Positions 10,307-22,478 of a stretch of 64,000 nucleotides of DNA are shown here, in pieces. The DNA is from Branchiostoma floridae (Eukaryota > Chordata > Leptocardii > Amphioxiformes > Branchiostomatidae). Where the stretch lies: NCBI RefSeq assembly GCF_000003815.2, contig NC_049983.1:15205060-15269059 (forward strand), read 5' to 3'. Below the pieces are notes generated by a model. It ran no database searches. It was not told the DNA's origin and saw nothing but the letters and a program-made list of their open reading frames with translations. Every line of letters begins with the position of its first letter. Position 1 is the stretch's first letter. The translations under genes and the position numbers were made by a program.

Positions 10307-12171
10307 ATGAGCTGGACCCTGCTGCTCCTGGCGGTTCTCGCCTGTACTGCAGCTGAAGACATCGGCGACACCGATGTGAACAACGCTGATGCAATGGTTT
10401 GTTTCTCATTCACTAGATTAGATTAGATTGAATAGATTTACTTTGCTTTACTTAAATGTTTCCTTCCGCTTGTAGTGGTCTTGCTGGAAGTTTTCCTGTA
10501 TGGGCATGGAAATATATGCAGAACAAAAATGAGTGTTCTTTTGTGCATATAGTTCTCAAATATCAAATACTTAATAAGTTATGTCCCCAGACTGAATGTA
10601 ACATGTCTTGGTTCAGTATGTACTGGGTCATCTTGGAAATTAACTTGTATACGATGAAGTGCGCGGCTACCCAATTGTCTTTAGATATAAAAGGATGAAT
10701 AACGTTACATTCATTCATTCATTCATTCTCCATCGACATTTACGATTTCGATACATTTTTTCTCAATATCTACAGGAAGATGCGTCATCCGGAAAACTGT
10801 CGCTTCTGGAGAGGCTGACTGAGATGGTAAGTACTCTACGTCTTAAGACAAATAGTTTCTTAAGACAAATGTCGAGGGACACTGCAGGTGAAGCGTAAAG
10901 TAACGCTAGGTCACAGCATATTTAAAGACGGCGGTTCAAACTGCAGTACAATTGCAAAATGCAATTTGAAACCACCGTCCGTGACTTGATATCCTTAAAT
11001 ATCCTGTTTTTAAATACAACTAAAGTAGGTTAACCCGTGGATAAAGGTGAACTAACATTATCGGTGAAACAGAGTAATTGTAATATTCGTGTTCAATATG
11101 TTTATTCTGCGTTTAAATGGTTTTAAAAGTGTCATTTTCAATTGACAAAACAAAATGTTACGAACATGAGTCTGGAATCAAAATGTTAATTAACGTTCTC
11201 GGAAGCTCATTTGAAAATTTCACGATCACCACAGATATCCGTGGCCTTGTAACAAATGCTGACAAAGGCTGCTCTAAAACACACCTAAATGTTATATTTT
11301 CTTTCGTTTTTTTTCACATTTCCGCATCTCCATCCAGGTCGACGACATTGACGAAATGAGTGAGAAATACCGCCGTGGATACAAGGGATACCACCCTTCG
11401 TTTAGAGGAGGTATGGAAACAGACATTGTAACGTTTTGGTGTAAAACAGACTAACAACAGAAAAATGAAAACAAGGATGAAAATACCTTAATGATGATTT
11501 ATTAGAATAGGAACTGCCAAATCAGCATAAGACAATATTACCCTAGTTTCGCAAGTCTGTAAAACATGTTCCAAACCATGTCCCATAGATACTTGGATAC
11601 TTAAGTCTGTCCATTAGGAAGCATACATCAATTTGGAAGTAACCAATGTTTCAGGTGTTTATTTTTGATTCCTTCATAGTGCTAGAGAACATTAGGTATC
11701 TGGTCTACAAATATATTCTTACATATAGATAAAGATTATAATATAGATATAGATGTGGACCTGTATTTGAAAGTCTTCTTCACGGCTTTTATTTTTGGTC
11801 CCTTCATACTTATAGTGCTAAGGGGCACCAAGTATCTGGTCTTCAAGTATGAGCGGAACTACGACACGGCCAAGGAAGTCTGTCACGGCTTCGGCGGGAT
11901 CCTGGCCGACCTGAAGACCGAGGCCGTGCACAACTTCGTGGAGGGGCTGGTCCGCAAGGCCGACCCGAAGAAGAGTTACTGGATCGGACTGAACGACATG
12001 GCGGTACGACTTCGGCGCTCGTACACACGCAAGCACGCACACACGCGCGAGAACATGTTTATACACGCATTAAAACACACACAAACATGCACACAAACAA
12101 ACATAACACTTAGTTAAGCACGTACATACAAACACATAAAGCAAACACACATACACAGACAAACACATGCA

Positions 12172-12229
<58 letters not shown>

Positions 12230-14038
12230 CACACACACACACAAAGACAAAAGAGAAGCACACAACACGAAAATAAACATATATATATATATATACACAC
12301 ACACAAAGACACGCTGGCACACACACACACGCGCGCGCGCGCACGCATATACACAGGTGCGTGCACACGCAAAACACTTCTGAGTATAGACACACATACA
12401 TTCAAACGCACACGCATGTACACGAACGCTCAAACACACATTATCATGATGACAAGCATACTAAGATCTCTTCTTTGACACCAATTAAGAAAGAGAAGTT
12501 TCCATGCTTTAATTTCCTTATAGACTACTGTATTCCATGATCGATGAAACCTTTGTCAGACAACGATATTGTTTCAATCCTACCTTTATCCAGACCGAAG
12601 ATGCGTTTGTGTGGTCTGACGGCACTCCCGTGAACACCTGCGGCTACACCAACTGGGCTCCCGGGCAGCCGGACAACTTCTTCTGGAGCCAGGACTGCGG
12701 AAGGCTCTGGGATTTCGCCAACTTCAAGTGGGACGACGAGAACTGTGCTAGCAAGCACCACTTCGTCTGCCAGATCGGTCAGTACATGTAAAGTAGCTAG
12801 CTCGAGTCTTTTTGAAGTTTACAAATCAGAGGGTTCGTGCGGTGTAACTGCGGGGTGTTTGGCCCAGATGCCACAGGTTCTTAGCCTTGTATCAGCCTGG
12901 TATCCAGCCACATTATAGCTCCCGAGTCTCTTCTGTCCTCTCCGCAAATATTCCTCTCCGCAAATATTTGCGGATCGAGAGGACAGAAGAGATTTGGGAG
13001 CTACATGTATAATGCGACTGGATACCAGACTAAGAGGTTCTGGGTTCAAATCCTATGAAATCCTTATCTGGTGCTTTCCCTATTAACACACGTACACCAG
13101 TTTTGCTCACCTAGAAACAGATTGCTGAAGACCTGACTGATAGATCTGCTTGCACCGGGAAGTTCTTCTACTCTCTTTGAAGTGGTGTCTTGGGTTCTTT
13201 AACACGACATGGCTCTCCTCAAACATGGAACCTCAGAGTTTACGCCTCACGCCTACCGAAGCTATAGGTTTTCATTTTCAGTCTGTTAGTGGAGCAGATA
13301 ATGGTGAAGTATTCACACAAACGGATGTTAGTTCTGATTTTGTTTTTTTTACGTTATTAAGCAGTTATAATTATTCTGTTTTCCTTTCCATCTGCAGGTC
13401 CCGGACCCCGATGCGGAGGTAAGATTACCCTCACTTCAACTTCTCTCTACTACCCCTTTCAAGCATGCACATATCCGTCTTTTGCCTACTGACCTTCTCC
13501 AGACTATGGTTACTATGGTTACCATGGTTACTATTGCCGTAAGCAAGTCAAACCTGTCGGGTCTACGCACCACGTGCTATGAGTGAGTGAGTGAGTGAAT
13601 GAATGAGTGGGTGAAAGAGTGAGCGAGTGAGTAAGTGAGTGAGTGAGTGAAACCTTTTGATTTTATTCTCTAAGTTATTCTCTGTTGAAGGGATGTACAT
13701 ATAACGTGTTCCTGTATTATCTCCATGAGATGTGAAAGTGCCATTTAAGGTTTCTCTCTCTCTCTCTTTGTGTGTGTGTGTGTGTGACACTGTATACTTT
13801 TGTCTGTCAATCTTTCACTCTCTCTCTAGCCCTGTTTGTGTTTCCGCATATTTGCAGTAACTTTTCCTTTAGAACCTCTAGATGGATTATGACAGATATT
13901 TGGAATGTGCATAGAGGTCGGGAAGGTCAAGGTCAAGGTCTATTCTGCTACCCTCCCCAGTGTCTGACCTTGTTGTTTTCTGTAGGAATGTACCAATAAA
14001 ACGTTTCTTTATCCTCTGTTGTAGGGATGGACGGGTGA
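10307..14038 (+). CDS. Secreted C-type lectin, 8 coding exons, 218 aa
   Basis: Exons: 10307-10396, 10776-10826, 11338-11410, 11816-12003, 12594-12777, 13398-13418, 13503-13538, 14025-14038. All join in frame. Residues 1-16 (MSWTLLLLAVLACTAA) form a signal peptide. Residues 17-71 are a charged, partly acidic stalk. Residues 72-195 form one C-type lectin domain, with WIGLND, the sugar-binding QPD motif and KWDDENC in place of the usual WND. The tail is Gly/Tyr-rich (DYGYYGYHGYYC). QPD usually marks galactose-type Ca-dependent binding; the ligand is inferred only. The exon 1 donor (GTTTGT) is weak. The last exon is uncertain: an acceptor before 13986 gives another short ending (RMYQ) whose stop overlaps an AATAAA; the chosen one ends RMDG. 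The protein is probably secreted, perhaps in innate immunity. Confidence 0.85.
10901..11060. mobile_element. MITE family B, complete 160-bp copy in lectin intron 2
   Basis: Termini TAACGCTAGGTCAC and TAATGTTAGTTCAC (complement) face each other. Inside are the family's paired GATATCC and CGTCCG segments. Confidence 0.8.
11655..11713 (+). pseudogene. Ghost copy of the start of lectin exon 4
   Basis: TCCTTCATAGTGCTAGAG and GTATCTGGTCTACAA repeat the acceptor and first codons of exon 4 (11785-11848) about 130 bp upstream. Changes break the frame and the copy ends after about 30 coding bases. Confidence 0.6.
11816..12003 (+). CDS. Lectin exon 4: N-terminal half of the C-type lectin domain
   Basis: The acceptor is TTATAG at 11810-11815. 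An alternative AG eight bases further in would break the frame. The exon encodes VLRGTKYLVFKYERNYDTAK and runs to WIGLNDMA. It includes the first domain cysteine and the GGILADL strand. Confidence 0.85.
12012..12440. repeat. CA-rich microsatellite in a lectin intron
   Basis: (CA)n is purest at about 12183-12243, with a short (AT)n at about 12281-12294. The long open frames across it are repeat artefacts. Confidence 0.9.
12594..12777 (+). CDS. Lectin exon 5: C-terminal half of the C-type lectin domain
   Basis: Acceptor TTTATCCAG, donor GTCAGT, phase 0 in and 1 out. It encodes FVWSDGTPV, the QPD site (APGQPDNFF), KWDDENC and HHFVCQI. Cysteines sit at the family positions. Confidence 0.88.
12893..13031. 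repeat. Foldback MITE in a lectin intron
   Basis: The left arm begins AGCCTGGTATCCAG and the right arm ends with its near complement CTGGATACCAGAC. The arms pair through CTCTTCTGTCCTCTC and GAGAGGACAGAAGAG around CCGCAAATATT repeats. Confidence 0.85.
13580..13651. repeat. GAGT tetranucleotide repeat
   Basis: An interrupted (GAGT)n array in a lectin intron, of the same type as arrays in the receptor phosphatase introns. Confidence 0.9.
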
Positions 14039-14039
14039 A

Positions 14040-16765
14040 CGGATTGCGCCGACCGGTTGTATGCTGTCTGATGCCAGCTGATTTTAACGACTAAGTAATG
14101 ATAATGGGTCGATAGTTTAGAGAAATCTGGGGAGTAGCTATACGGTGTGGTAAACTGACAATAACCTTAATGCTAAATACTACATATACTCTAATGCGTA
14201 AATAACAATTCATTTGAATTAGTGCCCATCAATTTAACACAGTGCTGCTATCTATAACATCTTACACCTTTTGGCAATTCTTTTTTTATACAGAAAACAC
14301 CTAATTTTTCTAAGATAAATGGTTTGACAACAGATAGAATGTTTTACTGGTATGTAGCGAAACTACTTTAGGGCGAACTAACGCAAATTTAGACTTTCGC
14401 CTTTGATGGAGAGATGAAATTGATCATTTGTTAGAGGTCTTTCTGTACTGCTTTTTTTTACATACGAGTATGGTGACAAATTAAAGTGGGTGAAAAGCAA
14501 AATGCCGTTGTTTTGTGTATTCACTGTATTGTATATCGTATTTCGGTATGTTTTATGAATACTTGGAAAATTAAGACTGAAAAGACACCAGGGTTTCAGC
14601 TCCAGTCTTAGTCTAAAAAGTAAGGAAACGTGCCCACCTCATTAAGTGGTAGATTGTAGGAAAAAAGTCCAAATGTTTGCAGAGAGTTAAAAAGAACACT
14701 CGCACTGGCATATTAAGGCAGACGATCACCTTGCTCTTTGAGTACCATTTCCCTTTTGTAGAGATTATTATGAGATAAAAAGTGTCAATTACACAGCATT
14801 GAAAGTATGAGGAAACACACGCATTACATTCGTCTAAGTGCCCAATTATTTTAATCAAAGAAAATTTGTCATCTACAATGTTAAATTTTTTTCTTCTAGA
14901 TGAAAATTATTCACAACATTTTCTTTTGTTCAAAACCATTGTCAATACACAGCTCAATTTTTCAGTGAGACCGGCGTGAAACGTTTTGGATGTGCGTTGA
15001 GTAAAATGCCCACTGACACATTGCAACTTTGCCACAGCAAATGAAATGCAAAACAATAATCAAACTTTACCCGTTGGTTCCGAACAGCGCCCACTTCACC
15101 AGAGATGTAAGAGTAACAAAAGTCAGTATGCTGCTGAAATTTACAATTTCTAGAATAAAAGCATCTAAACTCGTACAAAATTATATGACATCTCGCTGTT
15201 CCTGAAGTAAATAAACATCATGTGAGAATGTTTTAAACATCAACAAGGAACCTTAAACTTTGAGCTTAGACCACAATGCATAACGCCAGCACATGCGCAT
15301 TGCGAGTCTGGCTGAGCCATTCCCTGGCTTGTCTGACAAGGGAGCTATGCTTTCCTTTTATCCTCGGACAGGATTGCTAAAAGGTGAATGAATAGTCAAA
15401 GCTTTCTGGCAGTTGGTAGGCATTTACAATCCCGAGAAAAACACGTTTAAGTCATCAATGGCTTTCTGTTGAAATATATTGTTTCCATTTTGTTTTCAAA
15501 CAAGACGCTGAGGTTATTTCATTACAACCAGATGACAATAAGTTGAATTTAAGAAAAGAAAAAGCATTTAGTTTGAGTGAAGATGCCTTGGTTATAGAAG
15601 TTTGGTTCTTTTCAACAAATTTTTATCCAAGCTTTAGCTGTTATTGTCTTGTCTCTTAAGTCTGTTTGATGACTTGAAATCACTACATTGTAATTTCTTG
15701 GTCTGTCATGGTTGAAGAAATATGTGATTAGATTTTGCACTTCCCATAACAGTAATGTAATTTTGTTCTTTTGTTGAAAGAATACTTCAATGGTAGGTGT
15801 TTGCACCCTCTTCTGCTCATCTAGTTTTCTTACATTTTTCTCATCCTTCATTTTTATAGATTACAAACATTATATACATGTGGTAATACCGTGTGATAAT
15901 AAAACTTGTTGCGCATAATAGTGCATAAGGGTGTATACAAATTTCTCTATTCTCTTAATATAAAAGTGGGTGCATCATAATCATGCCATTTCACAAGATG
16001 CATTAAAATAGATTGTACAGGCAATGCATATGTATATTGTTATGATAAACATCGCATTGAAGTAAAATGATAATAAGCTCAGCAAAACAGCCTTCTTTGA
16101 AGGAAAAGATATGAAATGACAATACCACATTCACAGAAATGTTTGGAGTATATGATCTTACAAAATGGTAGAACTGAATAGTAAAACTTAAAAACACGCC
16201 TTTTCACCGTGTTATGTAGTTGCCATGTTACAAATTTGCATTGTTCTTCAATACTGAAGAAATGTTCACTAAGTTAAAACCTTTTTATATTCTCAAGTAT
16301 TTTTGATGATGAAATTCTGACAGAAAGGTTAATAAAACAGATATAATAGGTCCTTCTATATATATCATCACCAAAACACATGTACATCACTACTTTGCCT
16401 GCCTGCATGACTGATTTCCATTCTTTCTCTGGTAATTAAACTTAAATAAGCCAACTCACAGTTCCAGCAACGTAGGTGATTGTGGGTAAGGTCAGGGGTC
16501 AAGGTCATTCAAATATCCCAGTGAAAATGCTTCAAACATATCTAGACAAAGATATGCACAAACTGAGGAACTTTGGTCTTTGGCCTTAGTCCACAACAAT
16601 GAATCATAACTGCACATGCGTAGTTGGAAGAGTGAGATGGTTTGATTATTCTCATTAAAAAGACGTTGCTTAACGCCATATGCTTTAGTTGAAACTACTT
16701 GGGCACCAGACAGGGTGAGTTGACTTGAGTCTGTTCTTGCTTCCTGACGTCATCAGCGCTGGAGG
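14040..16765. other. Intergenic, nothing recognised
   Basis: AT-rich sequence holding the probable 3' UTRs of the lectin (plus) and of the receptor phosphatase (minus). An ATTAAA near 14481 may be the lectin polyadenylation signal. No exon-like open frame, RNA gene or clear repeat was found. Confidence 0.4.
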
Positions 16766-19700
16766 TCAGATTTCGTTTTCTCCTGAAACAAATATTGTGA
16801 TGTAGTTTTGTGAATGAAATGTATACAATGATAGTGTCAATAATTCATATGAAGACAGCTAACATGAAATGGCATTAATTCGCAAACGAGGAGATATTAT
16901 TATTAGGTAACTTAGATATCTGCAAGAGAAATAAAGCATTAAAAAAATCATAAAGGCAAATATCGTAAACGACAATATCATGACTTGATTTTATTACCAA
17001 TATATTGATTTCATGAGAGGAAATGCAGAATGGACGTATTTGTATAGTTGCCAGCTTAAGCACACTTTTTATGCTAATGTAAAATGTACTTTTCTCTGAA
17101 AGAAGACAGACCGTGGTTCAAACAAGATTAGATTGAGTTGACATGAATCCATTTTCAATTGGCATTTGATGAACTCATGAGATTTCGGTCAATCGCGACA
17201 AGGGAATTCACAGTCGTTACATACTTATTTGTTACACTGTCCTGTTTCTGTAAGCTTACCACACACAGAGAAGTACTACTGTATAACACAAACCTCACTA
17301 AAAAGTGGCCTGCAGGCCAATTTGAGCTTTCACGAATAAACAAAGGTTCAAACAAAACAAAACAAACAAACAAACAAGAAGCAGCAGACAAGATCCCCAC
17401 CTTTCTGTGCACGTGCGTCTTCAGAGTTGCGCCTTGCCGTGGCCATCTTGATCTGAGAGATGACGGCAGACGGCGGCCACAGCTTCCACTTCCGCTGCTT
17501 CAGCTCCTCGCGGAGGTGGGAGTCCAGCAGGGCCTGGTAGATGAACACGTACTGAGCCTGGAGGGAGACAAAGAAGGAATAGATGGAATTGATGGAGAAG
17601 AACTTAATTGCACGATAATTGTACATGGTACAACGTATGGTAACAACTATTACACAGAGTATGGAGTATAGACACAGGAACAGTATTTGGTCTTTGTTCC
17701 AATCATGACATCAAGTAAAGTACTAAGTGAAAACGCTCTTTAGCATAACATCTGACCAGTAATGTCTCATCTGCTTGATGATATGTTTCAATTTTTTGGC
17801 TCAGGAATTTTGGGTCAGAGCTTCTTACGAGTGCTGCTTCTGAGCCACACGAGATTTTACTGGTTTTGTATTAGAAAACTCAAATATATTCTATTAGTCT
17901 GCGTAGAACAAACTCTGCTGTCCAGGGCAGTAACTGGTCCCTCTAGGAGGCTGGCCGGATGATGGACGGGCTGCAATAAGTGAGAAATCAGATTTAATCA
18001 GGCTAATATTTTACCTACCTGATGAAATTACTTAAGGAAGCAAACCAAATGTTCCCGTACCTTTGCCTGCACCATGAAGCTGCGGTTGCGGCGCATCTTG
18101 GACACGTAGCCGAACACGTCAACCTGCTTCTCCACGGCCATCATCTCCAACATGGCGTCGATGGTGATGAACGTCCCAGTACGGCCCACTCCGGCGCTGG
18201 TGAGGGGCAAAGAACGGTAATAAGAAAGAATTTCACGGGTCTTAGTGGCAAGTGTGTAGATGTTGACACACTGGCAGCAAATCCATAGTGTTATTGGCAC
18301 TTTTAGACATATTAGACACAGTCCTTGTCTTGAAAGAAGAGTTTATGTCATCATGACTCACCAACACAACTTTGATTATCATTATAGCAGTTAAATCAGC
18401 TATGCAGAAAGGCTGCATTGTGTTAAAGGTGAAGTTAAGAAAGCATATCGAACCCTCTCCTTCCACCACATTCACATCTCCAAGCAAAGTAATCTCATCA
18501 TTTACACATTAAACATGTAGTGGATCCTGGAAAGTATTCTTACCAGTGACTTCTCTATCGATCCTATACATGTATCTCACCAAATCACCAGGCCACACAC
18601 AACAAAAACACTTTCTCATTTCATGAGGAAAAGTGACATTCAGTCACCTGCAGTGCACGACTATGGGGTGGTTCTGGGGCCGAGGGCACACCGACTTCAT
18701 CACGATCTGATGGAACTTCAGCAGGTCAGTGGGGTCATCGGGAACGCCGAAGTCAGGCCAGGCCAGGAAATGGAACTGAGTCACCTCGCGTCGTGCTGTG
18801 ACGTTATCCTGAAGGAGAAAAATGTTTTTTTTGGAACATACATGAAATATACAAATATAAAGACATGAAGACGAAGTGACGGCGGATTCAAGTTGTATGC
18901 AACTTATTTTAGCGCCGCCACTTATTTTGAAAATGATAATTAGACAGATATATATAAATAAATAACTAATAACTAATGATACATTAGACAGGGCTATAAT
19001 GAATAAATAACTAAATATGTATATATATATGTACATGTAAATACATAATGTGCGTGACTGTGAGTAGACCCCCTCTGCCGGTAGAAAGATAAAGCAGAGA
19101 ATGGTACCTGAACTTAAAAACGATTTGTAGATGTGATGTTGTATTGCGTGGCTGACATGTTACAATTGACTTGTTTCCATATCTAGTAAACCTTCTAATC
19201 CAGCCTATGGCTTAAAACACCAACTATGAGATGCGATATCATCTTTGTAGTCCGTGAAAGATACATATAAACATATATGTATATTAAAGTATTTTGATCA
19301 GCCTTGAAGACCAAGTAGTATCTTTAGCACGTACCTTTGTGAGCAGGAATGTACGTGCGATGTAGAAGTCCATTTTTTCGGTGTCAGTCAGGACGACATG
19401 GAACTCTCCGTAAGTCATCATGTCGGTCTCGGACCAGTACTTACACACCTTGTTCTAGGGAGAAGTAGCATGAAAAGTAGTCAGTGGAGGATGTGGGTGA
19501 GGATAGGGTAGTGATACGGTTGACGTTAACCAAAATCTTCCCTCACTGTGTCCAATGCTTAAAAAAATAGTCACAATGATTGTGTTGTGTTAGTTATGAG
19601 TTAGCTCTGATATTGTTTATTGAGATAATTGATATTATTTGCACTTAGACCAAACATTCACACAAAACACATATATATATAAACAAGCACACACACACAA

Positions 19701-22444
19701 AGCTACACGTGGTTTCTCACACACTTACACACAGAAGCACGCACACAAACATACAAGCATACAAATGACAACAAAAAATCCCCTTTAACTGACAGTATTT
19801 AGCTGTTAACATCAAATCTTCCAAATGTTTATTTTATACTAATTTGCAAACAATTTGTAGTGGTTGTTATAAAAATTTAGGTTATGGCATCTTTACCTGG
19901 CAGTTCTCCACCAGGTTCGACAACATGAGGATAGTGGAGGACCTGGTCTCCCAGACCATGCGCCAGAAGTCCTGCACGGTGTTCTGCATCGGGCCTGGGA
20001 AAGAAGAAGGCAATGACATGGTCATAAAATCACGCAGAAAATCTATAGCTTACCAAAACACCATCTTTACATGCCAACCCTGCAGCAGGAAGTGCAGAAG
20101 ATCGAGGATTGAACTACACAGCCACATGAGAGCCTGGAGTTCAGCCTTGTTCACTTTGGTCCTTCTTTTAATCTCACAACCCTGCCAGCAGTTATTGTTG
20201 GCAGGGTAGCGGTCGACCTTCGGGAGCGGACCAAAGCGAACAAGGCTGGACTCCGGGCTACCACATGAGAGCCTGCAAAGAAGAACAACCTTCCCACCTT
20301 TCTTTGGAAGCGAAGAAACAGCCATCATCATATCATGCAGAAACTATTACATGTATGTAGATGATAATGGTGATTGTATATCAGAAAATGATTTGGTATC
20401 TTATAGTAACAAGCATTATCATAGAGATGTAGATGTTCCATGACATCTTGGCAGGAAATTTAATAGAAAGAGGTTCCAATCGTCATTACATGTAGCAGAG
20501 CTAATACCATGTTTGGAGATTTAGAGAAAAGCAGAACAAGAGTTAACATTGAAGAAACGATTTTAAAATCCCCAAAGAGCTAAGAAAAGATTAAGGGAAT
20601 TGCATGCTGTAGGAGAACATTTCAGATCTTACCTTGAGTTGCAATGTACTTCTTCTCCTCTTTGTAGCCCTAAGATACAAAATGTACCAGAACAAATGAA
20701 AACATACATACAAAACAGTAGCTCTATTAAGGTTAACAGCAACTGAACAATCTATTGTATGCGTTTTTAATTGTACTTCATTAGAATGCAAGCTAAGAGT
20801 AAATGTGTTTAATAGATATCTAGATATCTACAGAACCAATAACTACACAGTACCCAGAATTACAAATTGTAAAATGCTTAAGATCTAATAAGATAATAAC
20901 TTCTACTTTTTGCCAAAATATCCGGAGAAGCTTCACACTTACGTCGATGTAGGAGGCGTTGATGTAGTCAGACCTCGGATCGCCGCCAACCAGTGACAAA
21001 ATCACCCTGCTGTGGTCATCTGTTAAAACATGATACAATGTATAGGATTTTCATATTCTTTATTCTACTTGTTTGACTATAAAGAGCTAACTAAAGGCTC
21101 CATTTTCAACAATGTGAACAATTTAAGGGATTTACTGGAATAGCTATGCGTAACAAAAGATGCTATTTGAATACACTTAAAGTGTCCATACAGAAGAGAA
21201 TACAAAAATGTCAAGATGATTACATAAAGCCCTATGAAATTGACAAAAATGATGTGTACAATTAAGCAATTGAGATTCAAATCAAGGACACAAATATAGC
21301 GAACATCATTTGACCACCACTTTATTGACATGAAAATGAATGAAAAAGCTCCACAATGCCGACATAACTACTCACAGCTGATGATGTTCCTGAAGCGGTT
21401 CTTGTCCCGGTTCTTCTGGCAGGCCTGGGAATGTTCCTCCCCCAGCAGCTTGGGCAGAGCCTGGGCAGGGAAGAAGTAGATACATTTGAGCACAGACCAA
21501 ATTACTTAATTATCGGTCTGGAACTTTGACCCCACGTGATCTAGATCAGGAGACTCCACGGCGAGGTCAGTCACGCTTGGCTAAGGTTGTGTTCTCAAGC
21601 CGCCCTATTCGACCAACGAAAAGTCTTCCTCCCCCAGCAGTTTGGGCAGAGCCTGGGCAGAAGTTAAAACTCTTGTCAAAAACAATCACAATATAACCAA
21701 GTATGTTGAATCTGCCAACCACCAACAATTAGATCCCAATCTCTACAACCCTGCAAGAAACTTTGCATCAGACAAAGATGAAGTCATAGTGTGTTATCAA
21801 ATGAAACATCCCTATATATTATGCATTTAGTATACCTTTGGGAACATCATTAAAATGTGTTGCAGATGAGACAGAAGTTGACACTCATGTTGCAAAAAAA
21901 TACCATTAATTAAGTAGATTGAAGTCTTTACTAGACGTACACTGTAAGAAAGAAACGTTGCCTTTTACACAAATGTACTCGTGGCCTGTAATCGAATGAC
22001 CGATTCTATTCTGTTTCTTGATAAACTTGAGAAACATGATGACATTTTTGGGGTATTCATTATTTTCAATGTTACATGCAGATATGCAGAAAAAAGCATT
22101 TTGAGCCATGGTTCTCATCATGGTCTGAATGCCACAACATTAGAGCATATATTCGTGATACTGAATGATAATCGTTGTGAAGTAGATGTCCTTGGTGCTG
22201 AATGCCCTAATGTGATGCTGTGGTGGTGCTTAACGGCTTTCCAGTGGGTATCATCTTCTAAACTGTGGCAGATTTATGCCCATAGCTACGTTAGAGATTT
22301 ATAAGGGATCATGATATATGAAATATACATTTTCCGTGATCTAGAAGCAGATATGCAGCATATATGGGTGTGTTTGTGCTTGTGTGTTAGCGTGTGTGGT
22401 GTATGTGTGTGTATGTTTGTGTGTGTATGTGTGTGTGTGTGTGT

Positions 22445-22478
<34 letters not shown>

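Noticed and set aside
12070-12478. Cys/Val and His/Thr-rich open frames
   Set aside because: Translation of CA repeats inside a lectin intron.
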